Of a stretch of 30,780 bases of DNA, positions 1 to 8,488 are shown piece by piece. The stretch comes from an uncultured Gemella sp. (lineage in GTDB: Bacteria > Bacillota > Bacilli > Staphylococcales > Gemellaceae): contig CAMEOL010000001.1 of NCBI GenBank assembly GCA_945929765.1, positions 1 through 30,780 of the forward strand, read 5' to 3'. Below the pieces are notes generated by a model. It saw only the letters and a program-made list of their open reading frames with translations. It did no database searches and was not told where the DNA came from. A program made the position numbers and the translations under genes. Each line of letters begins with the position of its first letter. Position 1 is the first letter of the stretch.

Positions 1-284
1 AAATAAATAAAGATATGCACAACGATCCAGAGCGTCTTAGAAAGAGTAAACTTTTAGCAGAAAGTGTACATTCTAACGTAGTAGCAAGCTCAGGTGCTGT
101 TAATAGAGGGGTTCAACGTAACACATTTGCAGTATTACGTGAAACGGCAAAACCAGCAATATTAATAGAATTAGGATATATGGATAACTATTCAGAATCA
201 CAAAAAATAAGACAATCTAGTTATCAAGATAAATTAGTAGATGGAATAGTTAAAGGTATTAATAAATATTATTCTGCTTTATAA
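1..284 (+). CDS. N-acetylmuramoyl-L-alanine amidase, C-terminal end (partial)
   Basis: This is the 3' end of a zinc-dependent cell-wall amidase (Amidase_3 family), which cleaves the bond between N-acetylmuramic acid and the stem peptide. The reading frame is open from base 3 (I-N-K-D then the Met at 15), so that Met is internal and the gene starts outside the window. The visible part contains the family's closing segment, with F-A-V-L-R followed by P-A-I-L-I-E-L-G-Y; the Glu in that segment is normally the catalytic glutamate. It ends with a short amphipathic helix, I-V-K-G-I-N-K-Y-Y. There is no C-terminal wall-binding repeat. A terminator follows at 351. Family assignment is good; the exact member cannot be named without the N-terminal part. 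Confidence 0.82.
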   Translation, partial: INKDMHNDPERLRKSKLLAESVHSNVVASSGAVNRGVQRNTFAVLRETAKPAILIELGYMDNYSESQKIRQSSYQDKLVDGIVKGINKYYSAL

Positions 285-350
285 TTTAAAGTTTTAATAA
301 TTCAACAAAACAATCTAAGCGTAAAAAAACAAACACGATATATAAATAAT

Positions 351-413
351 AGACGATTCTCAAAAATGGTTCTTTCTTCAGAAATCATGATTTGAGAGTC
401 GTCTTAATTTTTG
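351..413 (+). terminator. Rho-independent terminator after the amidase gene
   Basis: AGACGATTCTCAAA (351-364) pairs with TTTGAGAGTCGTCT (391-404) with one G-U pair, and a T-rich tail follows. Confidence 0.8.
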
Positions 414-744
414 TTTAGAGTATCGTTTTTATTAGTAGCTGCAGTTGTAGCGGTACATAACTATATTATGTTTCGTTGATTTCAGCAAAATGATATAATT
501 CCCATATATTTTCATTATTTCAGTAATATTATACAAATTATAATCAGGTAAAAATATTAAGATATATTTATAAAATAAGTGTATGGTGTTTTATAAAATA
601 TTAGTCAATTAAAAAACAGTTATTGATGTATAGTGCTTAATAATAACTTGTCTGTAACATTTTTGTGTCGAAAAAACATAATATAACCAACTCATAAAAA
701 ACATTATAAAACCAAAATTTTTAACAAATACTACAAGTTATCTT
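414..744. other. Intergenic stretch with no recognised gene
   Basis: AT-rich DNA between the amidase terminator and the sigma-factor promoter. I see no open frame with a ribosome site and no convincing hairpin or repeat. Confidence 0.5.
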
Positions 745-773
745 TTGAGTAAAAGCTATATATTTTGTATAAT
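745..773 (+). promoter_or_regulatory. Promoter of the sigma-factor gene
   Basis: TTGAGT (745-750), a 17-bp spacer and a perfect TATAAT (768-773). It predicts a transcript starting near 780. This rules out translation from the in-frame TTG at 745, which lies in the -35 box. Confidence 0.72.
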
Positions 774-778
774 AATAG

Positions 779-808
779 TTGAGGCGCCTCAAATAAAAAT
801 TTTTGAGG
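779..808 (+). promoter_or_regulatory. Palindrome and alternative hairpins in the sigma-factor leader
   Basis: A 14-bp perfect palindrome, TTGAGGCGCCTCAA, spans 779-792 at the predicted transcription start. Its right arm, CCTCAAA (787-793), can instead pair with TTTGAGG (802-808), which contains the start of the ribosome site. The two pairings exclude each other. The palindrome could also be a protein operator on DNA. Confidence 0.5.
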
Positions 809-816
809 TGAAAATT

Positions 817-1335
817 ATGAGTTATAAATTAACGTTTCAACAAGAAGAACAATTTAATAAAATTGTAGAAGATAAAAAAGAAACTATAAGGATAGCTTTA
901 TCAAAATGTAACATTAAATCTAAAGATTTTGATGAGTTTTATAGTTATGCTTTGGAGGGATTGTTGCTTAGCTTTATTCTCGTAGAAAAAGGAGTTATTC
1001 CTAGAGAAGATTTTGATAGATTTTCGTTTGTGACTATGAAACGCAAGGTAATTGATGAATTACGTCGTAGAAATAAAGAAAAGTTAATCCCTATTGAAGA
1101 AGTAGAAAATTTAAAGTTATTTGAAAGTAGGGGCTGTAAAATAAGAGAAATAGAATTTTTAGAAGATATTAGTAAAGTTCTAACTTTCGAAGAGCAACGA
1201 GTTTTTGCTATGTTAGTCCTAGGTTATGAAGCTAAAGAAATATTTGCTACATTGAATATAAAAAAGAGTAAAGGGTATAATGTTTTGGCCAATGTTAGAA
1301 AGAAATGTAGAGATGCGTTGTATAAATCTTGCTAA
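817..1335 (+). CDS. SigH/ComX-like alternative sigma factor
   Basis: A 172-residue sigma-70-family factor of the small SigH/ComX type, which directs RNA polymerase to a special promoter set, often competence genes in Firmicutes. It has an N-terminal region-2-like helical part, with F-S-F-V-T-M-K-R-K-V-I-D-E-L-R-R matching the region 2.3/2.4 pattern. A C-terminal helix-turn-helix follows (about residues 120-168), with L-T-F-E-E-Q-R-V-F and then a recognition-helix-like basic stretch. I chose ATG 817 because GAGGTG (805-810) sits 6 bases upstream and the longer frame from 745 runs through the promoter. The ribosome site can be masked by a hairpin (see 779-808). It could be a competence sigma factor; no target promoters are visible here to prove that. 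Confidence 0.7.
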   Translation: MSYKLTFQQEEQFNKIVEDKKETIRIALSKCNIKSKDFDEFYSYALEGLLLSFILVEKGVIPREDFDRFSFVTMKRKVIDELRRRNKEKLIPIEEVENLKLFESRGCKIREIEFLEDISKVLTFEEQRVFAMLVLGYEAKEIFATLNIKKSKGYNVLANVRKKCRDALYKSC

Positions 1336-1397
1336 AAATTTAATGATAGAATATAATTATAGTATATTCAATAATACATATACAAAGGATGATGAAA

Positions 1398-2072
1398 ATG
1401 GATAGATTATTAAAAGTTTTAGTTGCCACTGCTGCGGGTATATTATTATTCTGTGCTGCAGTTTTTGGGATATTACATTTCACATCAGGAAATGATAAGA
1501 CTACAAAAGAAACTACTAGTAGTTCTAGCAGTGTTAGTAGCAGTTCTAATAATGATAATAGTAGTAATTCAACTAGTAGTTCAGAATCTAGTTCTACTTC
1601 TAGTGAAAATAACAGTGAAGATTCTAGTACTAGTGCAAGTAAATCTACTAATGCAACTTCGAACTCTACATCAAGTAGCAGTCAAGACTCTCCAGGGGAC
1701 AAACAATTAGGAGAAAAAATTACGGTACCTAGTTCGAGCAACAATGCTTCAAGTAGTTCTAACAACGCTAGTAATTCGTCTAATACTAATTCTAGTTCTT
1801 CAACTAATAGTGGAACGAATTCTGTTGCTACAAACGGAAAAACTCTAGGAGCGGTAGGGAATACAGGAAAAGTATTTACTAGTCAACAAGAAGCGCATAG
1901 TTATGGAAAAGCTGAAATAGAAGCTCGTGTTAAAGCTGATAAAAAGTATACTGAATACGAAGTTCGTCGAGTTGATTATACTGATGGAACTTTTGCAGGT
2001 TGGACGGTAAATATTTATCAAAAAGATAATGCATCAAGTACTAATACAACAACTAGCAATGGTGGAAATTAA
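1398..2072 (+). CDS. Membrane-anchored serine-rich surface protein
   Basis: About 224 residues. A hydrophobic segment near the N terminus (about residues 5-27) follows a short basic start and looks like a signal anchor. The Cys in L-L-F-C-A lacks a proper lipobox, so I do not call a lipoprotein. A long Ser/Asn/Thr-rich linker follows (about residues 35-145), then a compact C-terminal part (about 148-210) with F-T-S-Q-Q-E-A, Y-T-E-Y-E-V and G-W-T-V-N-I-Y, which looks like a folded domain I cannot name. The serine tract is written in AGT/TCT-rich near-repeats and could vary in length. Start choice: AGG at 1386-1388 is about 9 bases before ATG 1398, while ATG 1389 and 1392 are too close. It lies 62 bases behind the sigma factor and may be co-transcribed. 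Function unknown. Confidence 0.7.
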   Translation: MDRLLKVLVATAAGILLFCAAVFGILHFTSGNDKTTKETTSSSSSVSSSSNNDNSSNSTSSSESSSTSSENNSEDSSTSASKSTNATSNSTSSSSQDSPGDKQLGEKITVPSSSNNASSSSNNASNSSNTNSSSSTNSGTNSVATNGKTLGAVGNTGKVFTSQQEAHSYGKAEIEARVKADKKYTEYEVRRVDYTDGTFAGWTVNIYQKDNASSTNTTTSNGGN

Positions 2073-2115
2073 TTAGATATAGTTAGAAGATACAATATAA
2101 TAATTATTTTTATAG

Positions 2116-2170
2116 AGAGTGATTCAAAGATCGATTTTTTAAATTCCGATTAAGAATCGCTCTTTTATTT
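2116..2170 (+). terminator. Terminator after the serine-rich protein gene
   Basis: AGAGTGATTC (2116-2125) pairs with GAATCGCTCT (2154-2163) with one G-U pair, followed by TTTATTTT. Confidence 0.75.
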
Positions 2171-2286
2171 TGAAATCATTCTTAATGTCATAGTAGTAAG
2201 GAGAATACCTTTCTTTATAGAGTTTTGTCTATGTCACAAATATCTGAATTATCTATAATATTACAGCATTTTTTTCTTTATAACTC

Positions 2287-2315
2287 TTGAAAATGGTACG
2301 AAAATACGATAATAT
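2287..2315 (+). promoter_or_regulatory. Promoter of the YebC-family gene
   Basis: TTGAAA (2287-2292), a 17-bp spacer and TAATAT (2310-2315). Confidence 0.55.
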
Positions 2316-2372
2316 AGTTATGTATGTATACTTTTATACTAATAGTAACAAATATAGAAAGAGAGAATAATA

Positions 2373-3092
2373 ATGGGTCGTAAATGGAATAATATAAAAG
2401 AAAAAAAAGCGGCAAAAGATGCTAACACTAGTAAGATATATGCTAAATTTGGACGTGAAATTTATCAAGCTGCAAAATCAGGAGAGCCGGATCCGGAAAT
2501 TAATAGAAATCTAAAAGTCGTACTTGAAAGAGCGAAGACTTATAGAGTACCAAAAAATATTATCGATAGAGCTATCGAAAAAGCTAAAGGTGGAGCGGAA
2601 GAAAACTATGATGAATTACGTTATGAGGGATTCGGTATTAACGGGACAATGGTTATTATCGATACATTAACTAATAATGTAAATAGAACAGCCGCAGAGG
2701 TTAGAACAGCTTTAGGTAAAAATGGTGGTAATCTAGGAGTAACTGGTTCGGTAAATTACATGTTTGATAATACAGCAGTAATCGGTGTTGCTCATAAATC
2801 AGAAGATGAAATTTTGGAAATTCTGATGGAAGCTGATATTGATGCTCGTGATATTATCGAAGAAGATGAAATGACTATCATCTATGGAGAACCTGAGAAT
2901 TTCCACGAAATACAAGATGCATTAAAAGCCGCAGGTGTAGAGGAGTTTGAAGTTGCAGAAATTTCTATGATTCCACAGAATGAAGTAACTTTAAGCGAAG
3001 AAGATAAAGCTAAGTTTGAAAGAATGTTAGAAATGCTTGATGACTGTGATGACGTGCAACAAGTATTCCATAATGTAGACTTAGAAGCATAA
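2373..3092 (+). CDS. YebC/PmpR-family protein (YeeI-like)
   Basis: A full-length (239-residue) member of the YebC/TACO1 family. Members act as DNA-binding regulators or, as shown for several, help ribosomes through proline-rich stretches. The signature start, [16 protein letters not shown], and the conserved [10 protein letters not shown] are present, as are the Y-E-G-F/G-I-N-G and N-R-T-A-A-E-V-R segments. The form beginning GRKW is the Bacilli YeeI-type variant. The ribosome site is AGAGAGAA before ATG 2373. It appears to be a single-gene transcript, with its own promoter upstream and terminator at 3102. Confidence 0.93.
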   Translation: MGRKWNNIKEKKAAKDANTSKIYAKFGREIYQAAKSGEPDPEINRNLKVVLERAKTYRVPKNIIDRAIEKAKGGAEENYDELRYEGFGINGTMVIIDTLTNNVNRTAAEVRTALGKNGGNLGVTGSVNYMFDNTAVIGVAHKSEDEILEILMEADIDARDIIEEDEMTIIYGEPENFHEIQDALKAAGVEEFEVAEISMIPQNEVTLSEEDKAKFERMLEMLDDCDDVQQVFHNVDLEA

Positions 3093-3101
3093 TATTATCA
3101 G

Positions 3102-3153
3102 AACAGTTTGTATGTTGTGAAATTAATTTTTTCAATAATATAAACTGTTTTTT
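3102..3153 (+). terminator. Terminator after the YebC-family gene
   Basis: AACAGTTTGTAT (3102-3113) pairs with ATATAAACTGTT (3138-3149), followed by a T run. Confidence 0.78.
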
Positions 3154-3183
3154 ATAAAATATAAGATGTTTGGAGTGAGGTTT

Positions 3184-3933
3184 ATGATGAAAATAGATAG
3201 ACACATGTACATTTTGAATGAGTTACATAAGAAGCATTCGGTAAAAGTTAATGACCTTGCTCGAGATATGAACGTTGCAGAGATGACTATAAGACGAGAT
3301 CTTAAAGAATTAGAGGAGTATGGGCATTTAACTAGAATACATGGCGGTGCAAAGTTGTTGCCTAGAAATTTCTATCAAGAGGATAATTACAATAAGAAAA
3401 TATCAATAAATGTAGACGAAAAGAAAGAGATTGCTCGAAAAGTAGCGAAGGTGCTAAAAGATAACGAAACGATTTTTATTGGGCCAGGAAGTACTACTAG
3501 TTATTTGTACGATTATATTAAAGATAAGAATATAAATATAGTTACTAATTCTATTACGATATTTGAACAATTTAAAGAACTGGAACATATTAATTTAATT
3601 TTTGTCGGCGGTAGATATCGTCCGAAGATAAAAGGTTTTGTTGGATATTTTACGCAAGAGACGTTAAGTAAAATAAGTGTAAATAAAGCTTTTGTTGGGG
3701 TTAATGGTATTGATGTAGATAATATTACTATTTCTGATGAAGAAGAGGGTAAGTGTAATGAGATTATTTTGAATAATGCGACTGAAACTTTTGTTTTGGC
3801 AGATAATACAAAATTTTTCACACACGCTTTTTATGCTTTTTATAAATTACTTAATATAACAGCTATTATTACGGATAGCAAATTAGATGATAATATTCGT
3901 GAACAATACAAAAAAGTTGTAGATATAATTTAA
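3184..3933 (+). CDS. DeoR-family transcriptional regulator
   Basis: A 249-residue repressor with the classic DeoR layout. The N-terminal winged helix-turn-helix (about residues 5-58) shows V-N-D-L-A, M-T-I-R-R-D-L and then R-I-H-G-G-A. The C-terminal DeoRC sensor domain carries G-P-G-S-T-T, I-V-T-N-S and V-F-V-G-G-like motifs. Members sense phosphorylated sugars. ATG 3184 is preferred: GGAG (3172-3175) lies 8 bases upstream, whereas the longer frame from 3166 begins before the ribosome site. ATG 3187 is also possible. It faces the nag/nan genes across a convergent gap, so it may respond to an amino-sugar phosphate; that is inference. Its operator was not identified. Confidence 0.88.
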   Translation: MMKIDRHMYILNELHKKHSVKVNDLARDMNVAEMTIRRDLKELEEYGHLTRIHGGAKLLPRNFYQEDNYNKKISINVDEKKEIARKVAKVLKDNETIFIGPGSTTSYLYDYIKDKNINIVTNSITIFEQFKELEHINLIFVGGRYRPKIKGFVGYFTQETLSKISVNKAFVGVNGIDVDNITISDEEEGKCNEIILNNATETFVLADNTKFFTHAFYAFYKLLNITAIITDSKLDDNIREQYKKVVDII

Positions 3934-4002
3934 TATATAAAGTAGTTCTGTAGATAAATTGATAAAATTAAGAAAAAAGATAAAATAGAATGTATAATAA
4001 AT

Positions 4003-4094
4003 ATAGTGGTTAAAAAATAAAGTGCAATATTCTTATACGGCGCCTGTTCGTGTAAGAATATTTTTATTTTATAACCACCATATTTGACATAGAT
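4003..4094. repeat. Intergenic hairpin repeat, copy A
   Basis: A nested inverted repeat. The inner arms AATATTCTTATACG and CGTGTAAGAATATT flank a short GC-rich loop, and the outer arms contain GTGGTTA and TAACCAC. From TTCTTAT (4030) to TAGA (4094) it closely matches 22590-22655, including the block ending in TATTTGACATAGA. It lies between convergent genes, is T-rich on its 3' side, and probably terminates transcription from one or both sides. Confidence 0.7.
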
Positions 4095-4402
4095 TCAAAA
4101 ATATTATTTAGTTCAGATGTGACTGGGTAATATTTTTATCTTTATTAATTTAAAAATAACATAAATACGGTTTAGTTTTAAAAGCTAAGCTAGGTAATCA
4201 AGAACTAGCTGAGTAATTATAGTAACTTGGGTAATTTCTATATTTCGTAGTTGAATATTTTGAAATTTATTTTATAAAATTTAATACTTTAGATACAATA
4301 TATCGTCAACCTGAGTATTGAAATTAATTTTCTTGCCATAAAATAAACGGGCCATTCGGGAAAGTATTTCTCGGAGGAAATATGTTATGTGTAGTGCTTA
4401 TT
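4095..4402. other. Gene-poor stretch downstream of repeat A
   Basis: No gene is recognised. Four loose occurrences of CTRRGTAAT lie near 4134, 4189, 4207 and 4226. They may be decayed repeats and carry no clear function. Confidence 0.4.
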
Positions 4403-5449
4403 TTACCATTTATTAGAGATGATTAGTTTGTCGATAGGAGTTCTAAAGATGTTCGGTGTTCTAATTCCGGGACGAATTTCTCCCATTATCGTATATAGGT
4501 TGTAATGATAAAGTATTAATGTGTTGCCACACGGTGCAGCGAAGGGTAAAATTCCTAATGATTTCCAACTATCGTTATTATAGTTGTATAGGAGTATCTC
4601 TTTATTCCAATTAAAATATTCTTCGTTTTGGCTTAAATAAAATTCACGGAACTTATTTTTTTCTTCGCCTTCAAGTTTTGCGAATTTTTCTTGTGCATCG
4701 TTCCAAACTTCTTCGTTAAAACCACCTATAACTAGGAGTTCGTGTTCTGAAACTTTAGTATGCCCTGCTCCGATTAGTGAAATAGCTTTTCCGTTTATGC
4801 TGATATCGTTTAATGTTTGCCAAATTTTTTTCTTTATATCAAATTTATAACCTTCTGTATATGCGGTTCTGTTACCGCCACTAAATACAACGATATCGTT
4901 GTTAAATATTGTTGATACAGCTTGTGTTCGAGGTGCAGCTGGGAAGTTTATGATTTCGATATTTTCTTTTGTAAAAATGTTAAAACAGAAAAATCTATTT
5001 GTCACTTCTCCATTTATAGTTCCTAGACCGTAGTATATATAACCGTCTTTTTGTTCGGCTATACAGTTTTTTATACTAAATGGTAGGGTGAAGTATGTTT
5101 CGATATGTAGTTTGCTATTAAGGATGTTTATTTTTATTATTTTGTCATTACCTATATAGAACAATATGTTATTAAAGACTACTGCTTTACCGTCTGCTAT
5201 TCCGAAGTCTAATTCTCTTTTGTCCAGTATGTGAAATGTGTTGTCGATAGGTATTACGAGTAATATATCTTTATGTTCTATGCGTTCTCCGTTTCTTACT
5301 GCTGGTAGATAGGGGAAGTTTGCACCGCCACCTATGATTATTTTTCCTTCTATTTCTGCATGGAACATATTAGATAGTCCGATGTTTTTTTTGAATCCTG
5401 TAGGTGGTGGTAATTCTCCGACTTTTTCCCAAATTTTTCTTGTATCCAT
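4403..5449 (-). CDS. nanM: NanM-like cyclically permuted mutarotase (kelch protein)
   Basis: A 348-residue kelch-repeat beta-propeller of the cyclically permuted mutarotase family, whose best-known member, NanM, speeds the change of alpha- to beta-sialic acid. Kelch-type blades are visible as repeated G-G segments (I-I-I-G-G-G-A-N-F near the start, V-V-F-S-G-G-N, L-L-V-I-G-G-F-N-E). There is no signal peptide, so unlike the periplasmic E. coli protein it should act in the cytoplasm. The ribosome site AAGGAGGA lies 8 bases before the ATG. It is the last gene after nagB, separated by 15 bases, so it is in the same operon. Kelch family membership is firm; the substrate is inferred from the nan neighbourhood. 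Confidence 0.82.
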   Translation of the reverse strand: MDTRKIWEKVGELPPPTGFKKNIGLSNMFHAEIEGKIIIGGGANFPYLPAVRNGERIEHKDILLVIPIDNTFHILDKRELDFGIADGKAVVFNNILFYIGNDKIIKINILNSKLHIETYFTLPFSIKNCIAEQKDGYIYYGLGTINGEVTNRFFCFNIFTKENIEIINFPAAPRTQAVSTIFNNDIVVFSGGNRTAYTEGYKFDIKKKIWQTLNDISINGKAISLIGAGHTKVSEHELLVIGGFNEEVWNDAQEKFAKLEGEEKNKFREFYLSQNEEYFNWNKEILLYNYNNDSWKSLGILPFAAPCGNTLILYHYNLYTIMGEIRPGIRTPNIFRTPIDKLIISNKW

Positions 5450-5464
5450 GTTATTTTGTCCTCC

Positions 5465-6184
5465 TTATTCGAAATTAGCTTCTTTATCGACGAATATATG
5501 TACGTTTTTGTGTTCTTTTAGTATTGTGCAAGGTATTTGTTCTGTTATTTCTGAATTAGTCATTATATTTTTTATTGCTTGTCGTTTTTCTTTTCCGAAG
5601 GCTAATAGGATAATATGTTTTGCTCGCATAATATCTTTTATTCCCATAGTCATAGCTTGTTTCGGTACTAGTTCAGGATTGTTACAAAAGAATCTTGAAT
5701 TTGCATTGATCGTTTCTTCGTTTAGATTAACTATATGAACAGTTGAGTCAAATGGTGTTCCGGGTTCGTTAAATCCAATATGACCATTGCTTCCAACTCC
5801 TAAAATTTGGATATCGATAGTATGCTCGTTAAGTTTGTTTTTATAAAGAGTTATAGCACTTTCTATATCTTTATTGTTAGCGTCCGGAATATTTATGTTT
5901 TCTCTTTTTATATCTATGTGATCAAATAGATGGTTATCCATAAAACTGTGATAACTTTCTCTATGGTTATAATCTAGTCCTACATATTCATCTAGATTAA
6001 ATGTAGTAATGTTTTTATAGCTAAAGTTTCCTAATTTATAGTCTTTTACCATTTCTTTGTATAGATCTGTAGGTGTACCTCCGGTAGCTAAACCTAATGT
6101 CGATTTTTCGGTCATTAGTTCTTTAAGTAATTTGTAGGCGGCATTAGATGCTTCTTCTTTTGTTTCATAAGTGTAATATTTCAT
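5465..6184 (-). CDS. nagB: Glucosamine-6-phosphate deaminase
   Basis: Converts glucosamine-6-phosphate to fructose-6-phosphate and ammonia, the last step of amino-sugar breakdown before glycolysis. The 239-residue length is that of the short Gram-positive form. Visible motifs are G-L-A-T-G-G-T-P (31-38) for phosphate binding, F-N-L-D-E-Y (62-67) with the catalytic Asp65, and G-V-G-S-N-G-H-I-G-F-N-E-P (129-141) with catalytic His135 and Glu140. The ribosome site GAGGAG precedes ATG at 6184. It lies 17 bases downstream of nagA and upstream of nanM in one minus-strand operon. Confidence 0.96.
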   Translation of the reverse strand: MKYYTYETKEEASNAAYKLLKELMTEKSTLGLATGGTPTDLYKEMVKDYKLGNFSYKNITTFNLDEYVGLDYNHRESYHSFMDNHLFDHIDIKRENINIPDANNKDIESAITLYKNKLNEHTIDIQILGVGSNGHIGFNEPGTPFDSTVHIVNLNEETINANSRFFCNNPELVPKQAMTMGIKDIMRAKHIILLAFGKEKRQAIKNIMTNSEITEQIPCTILKEHKNVHIFVDKEANFE

Positions 6185-6201
6185 AATTTACTCCTCGGTA
6201 G

Positions 6202-7336
6202 TTAGTATATTTTTGTTCCTTTCGAAAATGTAGCTAGAACGTTGTAGTTGTTATCTATTACAGTTATATCGGCGTCTAAAGTTGCTTTTAGTTCTCCTTT
6301 TCTGTCGTCGATATTAAGGAGTTTAGCAGGGTTCTTCGTACAGGCGTTAATAACATTTTTTATTGGAACGAGTGCATCTTCTATAAGAAATTTTATACTT
6401 TTTACTATAGAAGCTGTTGAACCTGCAAGACGTCCGTCTTCTCGTGTTGCTCTTCCTAATTCGTCAACTATAACTTTTTCTCCGCCGAATTCGTATGTTC
6501 CTTTTCCTAACCCTTTAGCGTTAATAGAATCGCTAATTATTATTGCTTTGTTCGCTCCTTTTGCATCAAAAAATATTTTTGTTGCTTCTGCTGTTGAGTG
6601 GATACCGTCACAAATTATTTCGCCGTAATGATCTGTAGCGAAGAAGCTGTAGCCTACTTGCCCAGGTTCTCTATGATGGAAAGCTGTCATGCCGTTGAAT
6701 ACGTGTGTTTGTGATTTTGCTCCGTTCGCAAAGGCGAATATCGTTTCTTCCATAGTTGCAGAAGAATGTCCGAGACTAGCTACAATATTTTGTTCGGTTA
6801 AATATTTTGTTAGTTCGTAGTTTTTGTCAAGATCGCATGCAAGAGTTACAACTTTTATGTTGTTGTTACTAGCTTGTTGAAATTTTTTGAATTGTTCTAT
6901 ATTTGGTGCGGCTAAGCATTCTAGCGGTTGAGCACCTCTTTTTTCTATGTCGAGATAAGGTCCTTCGAAGTGGATACCTATTATTTCAGCTCCTTCGTAA
7001 TCTTCTAACATAACGTCAGCTACGTTTTTTACTGCTTTAAGAAGTGTTTCTTCTGTCTGGGTTATTGTTGTAGGCAGGAATGCTGTAACTCCTTCTTCAC
7101 CTATGTTTTTTGCCCATTTTTTTAGTCCGTCTTTGTGTGCGTCGTTCGTATCAAAACCGTATGCTCCGTGTGTATGGATATCTATAAATCCTGGGAGTAT
7201 ACGATTTTCTCCGAAGTCATAGTCTACATTTTCTTCTGAGTATTTATGTATTAATTTTATTTTTTTTGTCTTCTATTTCTATTATTGCAGGAATAAATTT
7301 ACCTGCCAACCATACTTTTTTGCTTTTTATTTTCAT
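6202..7336 (-). pseudogene. nagA: N-acetylglucosamine-6-phosphate deacetylase, frameshifted
   Basis: Removes acetate from GlcNAc-6-P to feed NagB. Read from ATG 7336 (ribosome site AGAGG upstream), the protein begins M-K-I-K-S-K-K-V-W-L-A-G-K-F-I-P and stops after 30 residues. In the next frame it continues uninterrupted through G-F-I-D-I-H-T-H-G, the metal-binding His-x-His, to the C terminus. The break is in an A8 run (7260-7267, T8 on the plus strand); one base fewer would give a 377-residue protein, the usual size. The open part from the ATG at 7011 lacks the His-x-His and would not be active alone. The rest looks intact (H-F-E-G-P-Y, G-H-S-S-A, H-V-F-N-G-M, D-G-I-H), so this may be a recent mutation, a sequence error, or a gene rescued by slippage. 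Confidence 0.85.
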
Positions 7337-7358
7337 TTTTTACCTCTTTATAACAAAA

Positions 7359-7412
7359 GGGAGCGACTAAAAAATCGTTATCCGAGGGAATCGATTTTTT
7401 TGAGTAGCTCCC
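7359..7412 (-). terminator. Hairpin between nanA and nagA
   Basis: GGGAGC (7359-7364) and GCTCCC (7407-7412) enclose complementary AT-rich arms, AAAAAATCG and CGATTTTTT. On the minus strand it is followed by TTTTGTT. It is either the nanA terminator or a partial one that tunes nagA-nagB-nanM expression. A separate nag promoter in 7413-7560 could not be shown. Confidence 0.6.
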
Positions 7413-7560
7413 GCATAGTTTATTAGGTTTCTAATATTTCTATGAACTGAATTTAAAAAATTAATAAACTACTACATCTAAGTTTTATCATACAAAGATG
7501 TATTTTTTGTTTTGGGTCATCCCCAATATTATTTTTAGTGGACGATTTTTAACCTGAATA

Positions 7561-8439
7561 TTATAAATTGTATTTTTCTACGAGTTGTTTTAGTTCAGGT
7601 AGTTTTTCTTCGTTAAATTCTTTCATAGGTTTTTTGCAGTAGCCTGCATTGATACCTTTAATTTTTAATATTTCTTTTAGTGTTTGGTATAAACCTAATT
7701 CTAATACTTTTTCTATTACGTCATTTGCTTTGTGTTGTAATGCGTACGCTTCGTCGACTTTTCCTTCTTTGGCAAGAGTAAATATTTGTTTGCTAAGTTG
7801 CCCTTGAACGTTGTAAGTCGAACCTATAGCTCCGTCTACTCCAGAAATAGCTGCTTGTACCAACATTTCGTCAAATCCAGACCAAATTAGTTTGTCTGGG
7901 AATTTTTTGCGGAATCTTTCTAGCTGATAGAAGTCTGCCGCTGTATATTTTACCCCGATTACTTTTTCGTCTTCTAATAATTCTGCGAACTGATCTAAGC
8001 TTATTTTCACCCCAGTAAGTGTCGGTATGTAATATAAGATCATCGTATTGTCAGTTGCATCGATTATTGTTTTGTAGTAGTGTTTTATTTCTTCGAATGA
8101 AAGAGGGTAGTAGAATGGCGTTACTGCTGATAATGAGTCGTAACCTAATTCTGTTGTGAATTTAGCTAACTCTACAGCTTCATTTAAGTCTAATGACCCT
8201 ATCTGTGCTATTAGTTTTACTCTGTTACCAACTTCTTCTTTAGTGATTTCGAAGATTCTCTTTTTTTGTGCCGTACTAAGTAGGAAGTTCTCTCCGCTAC
8301 TTCCGTTTACGTACAGTCCATCTACTTTACTAATGTTAATGTTATGATTTATTACTTCACGTAGTCCATCTTCGATAATATTTCCTTCTTTATCGAAAGG
8401 TACTAATAGTGCAGAAAATATACCTGTTAAATCTTTCAT
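7561..8439 (-). CDS. nanA: N-acetylneuraminate lyase
   Basis: Aldolase that splits sialic acid into N-acetylmannosamine and pyruvate. The 292-residue length is standard for the DapA/NanA barrel family. Visible features are G-S-S-G-E (46-50), the substrate-carboxylate loop; L-Y-Y-I-P (135-139) with the catalytic Tyr136; and G-V-K-Y-T (162-166) with the Schiff-base Lys164. The ribosome site AAAGGAG lies 7 bases before ATG 8439. It has its own strong promoter (8489-8517) with an operator-like palindrome in the leader, and is transcribed away from nanK. Confidence 0.95.
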   Translation of the reverse strand: MKDLTGIFSALLVPFDKEGNIIEDGLREVINHNINISKVDGLYVNGSSGENFLLSTAQKKRIFEITKEEVGNRVKLIAQIGSLDLNEAVELAKFTTELGYDSLSAVTPFYYPLSFEEIKHYYKTIIDATDNTMILYYIPTLTGVKISLDQFAELLEDEKVIGVKYTAADFYQLERFRKKFPDKLIWSGFDEMLVQAAISGVDGAIGSTYNVQGQLSKQIFTLAKEGKVDEAYALQHKANDVIEKVLELGLYQTLKEILKIKGINAGYCKKPMKEFNEEKLPELKQLVEKYNL

Positions 8440-8458
8440 ACAATACTCCTTTGTAAAT

Positions 8459-8474
8459 AGTTAACACATTAAAT
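8459..8474 (-). promoter_or_regulatory. Operator-like palindrome, nanA copy
   Basis: On the minus strand, ATTTAATGTGTTAACT. It matches the site before msmK (15201-15216) at 13 of 16 positions in the same orientation, with shared flanking bases ATAA. It sits 14 bases downstream of the -10 box, where a bound repressor would block transcription. Confidence 0.6.
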
Positions 8475-8488
8475 TTATTCCTACAATT

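Noticed and set aside
745..816. Longer N terminus for the sigma factor from the in-frame TTG at 745
   Set aside because: It overlaps a consensus promoter and lacks a ribosome site, whereas ATG 817 has GAGGTG at the right distance.
1439..1470. Lipobox in the serine-rich protein
   Set aside because: The residues before the Cys (L-L-F) do not fit L-[AS]-[GA]-C, so a signal anchor is more likely.
1423..1710. 95-codon frame inside the serine-rich gene
   Set aside because: It is the +1 shadow of the AGT/TCT tract, without a ribosome site.
4095..4402. CRISPR-like array from the CTRRGTAAT repeats
   Set aside because: The repeats are short, imperfect and irregularly spaced, and no cas gene is present.
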